Shown piece after piece: positions 28,685-32,143 of a stretch of 32,143 nucleotides of DNA (position 1 is the first letter of the stretch; each line of letters begins with the position of its first letter). The DNA is taken from the NCBI GenBank assembly GCA_027452045.1, contig DAIDHH010000047.1:1-32143 (forward strand). Direction: 5' to 3'. A program made the translations under genes and the position numbers. The stretch is from Gammaproteobacteria bacterium (GTDB lineage Bacteria; Pseudomonadota; Gammaproteobacteria; Steroidobacterales; Steroidobacteraceae). Under the pieces are notes generated by a model. It did no database searches. It was not told the origin of the DNA and saw only the letters and a list, made by a program, of their open reading frames with translations.

Positions 28685-28690
28685 ATTGTA
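28685..28690 (-). promoter_or_regulatory. possible -10 element upstream of aroQ-accBC
   Basis: TACAAT on the minus strand (5 of 6 to the -10 consensus) lies in an AT-rich patch of the 111-bp gap between tlpA-like and aroQ. No good -35 is visible at 17 bp. A GCCTG/CAGGC stem sits just upstream at the end of the tlpA-like gene. It would give a leader of roughly 38-65 bases depending on which aroQ start is used. Confidence 0.3.
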
Positions 28691-28724
28691 ACGATTTGCC
28701 TGGAACAGGCTACGAGGAGCCAGG

Positions 28725-29429
28725 CTAAAGAGAATGCGCCCCGGGGGCCTTGGCCCGCGCCACCGCGAGTTGGCGAATGCCCGCGGAGATCTGGCTCCTG
28801 GCGGTGTCCAGGCTGATCCGCCCGCGATCCAGGGCATCGAGGCGACCGAGGATCAGCCGAGCCTCGGATTCGCGCAGCACCCCGATCTTCAGCGCGACGA
28901 TGCGCCCCGTGGCGTCGGCGAACACCGAGAAGGGAAACATGGCCTGCATCCCCAGAGCGTGGATGGTCTCGAGCCCCGGGCGCACGCCAATGAGCAAAGG
29001 ATAGCGGATCCCGGCGCGCCGCGCGTAGCGCAGAACGGCCGGGCGGGCCGCCACCGCCACGCCGATCACCTGAAGCTTCGACGGTGCACGGCTCAGCCGC
29101 TCGAGCAGTGGAGTCTCCTCCCGGCACGGGCCGCACCAGGGCGCCCAGAAATTCACCAGCAGGGGCCGCCCCTTCCAATGGGAAAAACGACGCAGCTTGC
29201 CCTGCCGATCAGGAAATGCGATGTCGGGCAGAGTGTCGGAGGCGACGCGCTGATCCGGCTGCGATGCCGGTGAGGGTGCTCGGGAAGAGGGCAGGGGCGT
29301 GCGCGCTGCGACCACCGCCGGGTTCGGCGTGAGCAGACGACGAGCCGCGTAGCCGCCCGTTGCGGCCGCCCCGACGGCTATGGCGGCCAGCAGCATTCGC
29401 GGCCCGCCCCGGGATGTCGCGCGGGTCAT
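28725..29429 (-). CDS. TlpA/ResA-like thioredoxin-fold protein
   Basis: 234 residues. An N-terminal membrane anchor or signal (about 11-30) is followed by a Pro/Ser/Ala-rich spacer (43-62) and a thioredoxin domain. The domain has the redox site WCGPC (Cys99, Cys102) in LLVNFWAPWCGPCREETPLLERL, and FPFSVFADATGRIV carries the cis-Pro region. It is expected to face the periplasm and reduce disulfides, for example in cytochrome c maturation or outer-envelope proteins. Its ATG overlaps the dsbD stop (ATGA), so it is probably kept reduced by DsbD. The C-terminal 50 residues (EARLILGRLDALDRGRISLDTARSQI) are helical and extend beyond the minimal fold. Confidence 0.88.
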   Translation of the reverse strand: MTRATSRGGPRMLLAAIAVGAAATGGYAARRLLTPNPAVVAARTPLPSSRAPSPASQPDQRVASDTLPDIAFPDRQGKLRRFSHWKGRPLLVNFWAPWCGPCREETPLLERLSRAPSKLQVIGVAVAARPAVLRYARRAGIRYPLLIGVRPGLETIHALGMQAMFPFSVFADATGRIVALKIGVLRESEARLILGRLDALDRGRISLDTARSQISAGIRQLAVARAKAPGAHSL

Positions 29430-31354
29430 GAAGCGGGCTGCGGTCCAAATGCAGCATGGAGCTGCTGCAGGAACTCCTGCGCGTCCATGTAGCCGACCAC
29501 CTGGTAGCGGCGCAGCTCCCGGCCCTCGCCATCGTAGAAGGCGACGGTCGGGGGACCGAAGATGCCGAAATGCTCGAGCAGCGCCCGGTCAGCGGCATCG
29601 TTTGCGGTGACGTCGGCGCGCAGCAGCACCGTGTGTGAGAGCGCCTTGCGCACTGCCGGATCGGTGAAGGTGGTGGCCTCCAGTTCCTTGCAGGAGGTGC
29701 ACCAGGCCGCATAGAAGTCGACCATCACGGTGCGGTGCAGCCGCTGCGCCCGCGCCACGTCGCGATCGAGCTCCGCCACGGAGCGCACGGGTGTGAACTG
29801 CAACGCCAGCGAAGGCCCCGTCAGACCGGGGAACGGCTCGAGCGGGTTGGTGCCCCCCAGGGCGGCCCCGCTCATCAGTGCCAATCCATATAGACCCGCG
29901 AGCGCTCCGCCGAGACGCAGCGGCCAGCGCCCGGAAGGCGTGTGCCTTGCGCCCGCGAGCAGCACCCATGCGGCCGTGACGGCCGGCACCGCCCATAGGG
30001 CCAAGGTCATGCGAGGCGAGAGCAGTCGCGACAGCATCCACACCGCTACGGCGAGCATCATGGCCCCGAAGAGCCGCTTGACGGTGTTCATCCACGGACC
30101 GGCCTTGGGCAGCAGCCGCCCCGCGGAGGCGCCCAAAGCAAGGAGCGGCGTACCCATGCCGATGCTCAAGGCGAACAGCGCTGCCGCGCCGCGCGTCACC
30201 TCGCCTGTGCGGCCGATGACCGCGAGTGCCCCAACCAGTGCGGGCGCCACGCAGGTCGTCACGATGAGCGCCGAAAGGGCCCCCATGATGGCCACTCCGC
30301 CGAGCGTGCCCGCCATCTGCCGGTGGCTGAGGGCGGCCAGGCGCGTCTGCAGCGTGCTCGGCATCTGTAAGGCGAACAGCCCGAGCATGGCGAGTCCCAT
30401 GGTCGCGAGCACGGCCGCGAAGGCGATCAGGATCCAGGGTCGTTGAAATGCGGCCTGGATTTCTCCGCCGGCCGCTGCCGCCGCAGCGCCCGCCAGGGTA
30501 TAGGTAAAGGCCATGCCGAGCACGTAGACCAGCGACAGGACGAATGACCGCCCCGTGGTCACAGGCCTGCCCTGTCCGATGATGATGGCGGAAATGATGG
30601 GCAGCGTGGGCAGGCAGCAGGGAGTGAAAGCGAGCGCCAGCCCGGCGAGATAAAACCAGCCGAGCATCGCGAGCAGGCTCCCGGAGCGGGCGAGGTGCGC
30701 GAAGTGGCCCTGGGGGCTGGCGGCGCTCGCGCTGCCCGATGCCGGAGCATTGGCGGCGGCAGGGGCCGCGTGGGCTGAAGCGCTTGCCCCCGGAAGGGAG
30801 GCAGACGCCGCGTCCCCGGAGCCGGTGCCGGCCGGCAGGCTGACCTGCACCGTCTTCGTGATGGGCGGGTAGCAGAGCCCCGCATCGGCGCAGCCCTGAT
30901 AGGTGACCGTCAATGGAATCTCTGGCGAACCGGCGGCGCGAGCGCCCCGCACCGGGAGTTCCCCGCTCACCTGGTTGCGATAGATCTGCTCCCGTCCGAA
31001 GTAGGGGTCAATCTTGAGCTCGCCCTGGGGCAGCTGCAGGGCGCCGACGGGAGTGCCGGCGGGGGCGCTCACGTGGATGCGATCGCGGTAGAGGTAGTAG
31101 CCGGCCCGGATGCCCCAGGTGAGGGTGATCTGCCGAGCGCTTACCGCACGGACGCTCAAGTGAAACACCTGGTCCGCCGGCGGAAACTTATGTCCCCCGG
31201 TCTGAGCCGCATCCAGCGCCGCAAGGATCCCCGGGGACAGATCCGGCGGGGGTGCGGCCCGGGCGGCCGCGATCGGGGCCAATGCCAGCGCCACGACCGG
31301 CGCCCACCACCACCGGGGACTCCGGGTCGCCGTCCTGCGAGGCAGCGCGCTCAT
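29426..31354 (-). CDS. dsbD: thiol:disulfide interchange protein DsbD
   Basis: 642 residues in the three-part DsbD layout. A signal sequence (about 1-33) precedes the periplasmic alpha domain with its Cys pair Cys155/Cys161 (GCADAGLCYPP). An Ala/Ser-rich linker (178-215) leads to the eight-helix beta domain with Cys246 (TPCCLP) and Cys368 (TTCVAPALVGAL). The C-terminal thioredoxin domain has WCTSC (Cys552, Cys555). Electrons from cytoplasmic thioredoxin pass through the membrane to periplasmic partners, here probably the TlpA-like neighbour. Odd: the first membrane motif has two adjacent cysteines (246 and 247) where E. coli has CV. The start overlaps the cutA stop (ATGA). Confidence 0.94.
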   Translation of the reverse strand: MSALPRRTATRSPRWWWAPVVALALAPIAAARAAPPPDLSPGILAALDAAQTGGHKFPPADQVFHLSVRAVSARQITLTWGIRAGYYLYRDRIHVSAPAGTPVGALQLPQGELKIDPYFGREQIYRNQVSGELPVRGARAAGSPEIPLTVTYQGCADAGLCYPPITKTVQVSLPAGTGSGDAASASLPGASASAHAAPAAANAPASGSASAASPQGHFAHLARSGSLLAMLGWFYLAGLALAFTPCCLPTLPIISAIIIGQGRPVTTGRSFVLSLVYVLGMAFTYTLAGAAAAAAGGEIQAAFQRPWILIAFAAVLATMGLAMLGLFALQMPSTLQTRLAALSHRQMAGTLGGVAIMGALSALIVTTCVAPALVGALAVIGRTGEVTRGAAALFALSIGMGTPLLALGASAGRLLPKAGPWMNTVKRLFGAMMLAVAVWMLSRLLSPRMTLALWAVPAVTAAWVLLAGARHTPSGRWPLRLGGALAGLYGLALMSGAALGGTNPLEPFPGLTGPSLALQFTPVRSVAELDRDVARAQRLHRTVMVDFYAAWCTSCKELEATTFTDPAVRKALSHTVLLRADVTANDAADRALLEHFGIFGPPTVAFYDGEGRELRRYQVVGYMDAQEFLQQLHAAFGPQPAS

Positions 31355-31668
31355 GGGGCGACCGCCGAGCGTACCCAGGAGAGGTAGTCCTCGGACCCGG
31401 CCGTCACCGGCAACGCAACGATCTCGGGAACCTCGTACGGGTGAATGGATTTCAGACGCAATTCGAGGTCGGGGAAGCGCATGGCAAGGGTTTTGACGAT
31501 CAGCAGGACCTCGGGTTCATCGCGGACCACGCCTTGCCAGCGATACGTCGAGTGCACCGCCTGCCGGCTGACACAGGCCGCCAGGCCCGCCTCGATCAGA
31601 TCCCGGGCAATCCGGCACGCGGCCGTCTCGTCCGGGCACGTCGTGAGGACCAGAATGAACTCCGCCAT
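31351..31668 (-). CDS. cutA: divalent-cation tolerance protein CutA
   Basis: 105 residues, the trimeric CutA1 fold. The sequence shows LVLTTCPDETAACRIARDLIEAGLAACVSRQ, then STYRWQGVV, EVLLIVKTLAMRFPDLELRLKSIHPYEVPEIVALPV and the final YLSWV. This protein binds copper and other divalent metals and was linked to metal tolerance in E. coli, where the gene is likewise next to dsbD. The ATG is at 31666-31668; TAGAAT (31695-31700, minus strand) is a possible -10 for the cutA-dsbD-tlpA transcript. Confidence 0.95.
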   Translation of the reverse strand: MAEFILVLTTCPDETAACRIARDLIEAGLAACVSRQAVHSTYRWQGVVRDEPEVLLIVKTLAMRFPDLELRLKSIHPYEVPEIVALPVTAGSEDYLSWVRSAVAP

Positions 31669-31737
31669 ATGAGCTGGGCTGCGATGAAGGACCCATTCTA
31701 ATGCGCGTCCTGGGGCAATACCTTACGGGTTCACCGC

Positions 31738-31769
31738 AGTCCGGGACCGCCGGGAGAGCCTCCCGGACT
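31738..31769. repeat. nested inverted repeats between cutA and groES
   Basis: AGTCCGGGA (31738-31746) pairs perfectly with TCCCGGACT (31761-31769). Inside, CCGGGAG (31750-31756) can instead pair with CTCCCGG (31760-31766) over a three-base loop. The two stems share the right arm, so they are alternatives. There is no T-run after it on the plus strand; AAAAATT follows. It is not a standard terminator for either flanking gene, both of which start away from it. Confidence 0.45.
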
Positions 31770-31789
31770 CAAAAATTGCGCCCCCGGGG

Positions 31790-31817
31790 TTGAAATTCGG
31801 CCGCGCCCACCTATGAT
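31790..31817 (+). promoter_or_regulatory. groES(L) promoter
   Basis: TTGAAA (31790-31795), 16 bp, TATGAT (31812-31817) is a good sigma-70 type promoter whose -10 touches the first base of the CIRCE operator. A sigma-32-like reading (TTGAAA then CCCACCT at 31806-31812, about ten bases apart) is poorer. Transcription would begin near 31824, inside the operator. Confidence 0.65.
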
Positions 31818-31843
31818 TAGCAGCCGCCCGGGGAGAGTGCTAA
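31817..31843 (+). promoter_or_regulatory. CIRCE element (HrcA operator) of groES(L)
   Basis: TTAGCAGCC (31817-31825), nine-base spacer, GAGTGCTAA (31835-31843). The consensus is TTAGCACTC-N9-GAGTGCTAA: the right arm is perfect, the left arm matches in the first six of nine positions. The 9-9-9 spacing is exact. It overlaps the promoter's -10 edge and start site, so HrcA should repress it in the absence of heat stress. No hrcA gene lies in the window. Confidence 0.85.
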
Positions 31844-31854
31844 TAGCTCCCCGG
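31828..31854 (+). other. groES leader hairpin overlapping CIRCE
   Basis: CCGGGGAG (31828-31835) pairs with CTCCCCGG (31847-31854) over an 11-base loop that contains most of the right CIRCE arm. In the mRNA this stem would sit about 24 bases before the Shine-Dalgarno sequence. It may stabilise the leader, as CIRCE stems do in other groE mRNAs, in place of the degenerate CIRCE palindrome. Confidence 0.45.
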
Positions 31855-31892
31855 CCCTAATTTAACCATAGTGTCCTTAAGGAGCGTCCACC

Positions 31893-32143
31893 ATGAAGAT
31901 TCGTCCTCTTCATGATCGCGTCATCGTCAAGCGCCTGGAGGAGGAGCGTACCTCCCCCGGTGGCATTGTCATTCCCGATTCGGCGGCTGAGAAGCCCATT
32001 CAGGGGAAGGTCGTCGCGGTCGGTAACGGCAAGATTCTCGAGAACGGTCAGGTCCGCGCGCTCGACGTCAAAGTCGGCGACAAGGTTCTCTTCGGCAAGT
32101 ACAGCGGCACGGAAGTCAAGGTCGAAGGCGAAGATCTGGTCGT
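31893..32143 (+). CDS. groES: co-chaperonin GroES (5' part)
   Basis: The first 83 codons run off the right edge; the full protein is usually about 95-97 residues. [35 protein letters not shown] includes the mobile loop that binds GroEL, and [33 protein letters not shown] are the barrel strands. GroES caps GroEL during protein folding in the cytoplasm. TAAGGAG (31878-31884) is a strong ribosome site eight bases before the ATG at 31893. groEL is expected just beyond the window. Controlled by the promoter and CIRCE operator upstream. Confidence 0.97.
   Translation, partial: MKIRPLHDRVIVKRLEEERTSPGGIVIPDSAAEKPIQGKVVAVGNGKILENGQVRALDVKVGDKVLFGKYSGTEVKVEGEDLV

Overview
The window is GC-rich and almost entirely protein-coding. 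It looks like chromosomal DNA of a gammaproteobacterium, probably near the Xanthomonadales/Nevskiales/Steroidobacterales (an inference from gene order and GC content, not a computed placement). Several gene orders are those of gammaproteobacterial core genomes: holA-nadD-rsfS-rlmH-maf-rng followed by a nitrilase-family gene and tldD; rhlB divergent from trxA-rho; and a long leftward run cutA-dsbD-tlpA / aroQ-accB-accC-prmA-DUF3426-dusB-fis-purH-purD, ending next to groES. No rRNA, tRNA, CRISPR array, insertion sequence or phage gene was recognised.

Layout. 1-3.9 kb is an accessory segment: the tail of a c-type cytochrome, an atypical SDR divergent from an MmyB-like regulator over a repeated operator-like sequence, a probable decayed gene fragment, a small four-helix membrane protein and a methyltransferase. 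3.9-6.6 kb is a leftward molybdate/tungstate uptake operon: a binding protein and a single polypeptide that fuses the ModB-type permease to the ModC-type ATPase, preceded by a perfect ModE-type palindrome. 6.7-7.7 kb encodes proline iminopeptidase. 7.7-14.8 kb is a compact rightward housekeeping run with several overlapping stop/start pairs, covering DNA replication, NAD synthesis, ribosome silencing and modification, nucleotide clean-up, RNA processing and peptide/protein maturation. It is followed by an aromatic-amino-acid-type PLP decarboxylase (14.8-16.2 kb).

16.3-20.0 kb holds a small YdcH/DUF465 protein and RhlB helicase (leftward), then thioredoxin and Rho (rightward). Rho is preceded by an in-frame, coding-like but start-less stretch. 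20.1-31.7 kb is leftward: purine synthesis (purD, purH), Fis and DusB, a zinc-ribbon membrane protein, ribosomal protein L11 methyltransferase, biotin carboxylase and its carrier protein, type II dehydroquinase, then thiol-disulfide transfer (TlpA-like, DsbD) and CutA. The window ends inside groES, whose leader carries a CIRCE (HrcA) operator with one degenerate arm.

No unmistakably new multi-gene system is visible. The items most worth following up are the ModE-box/fused transporter operon, the start-less N-terminal extension of rho, the direct-repeat operator of the MmyB/SDR pair, the decayed fragment at about 2.0-2.3 kb and the nested hairpins in front of groES.
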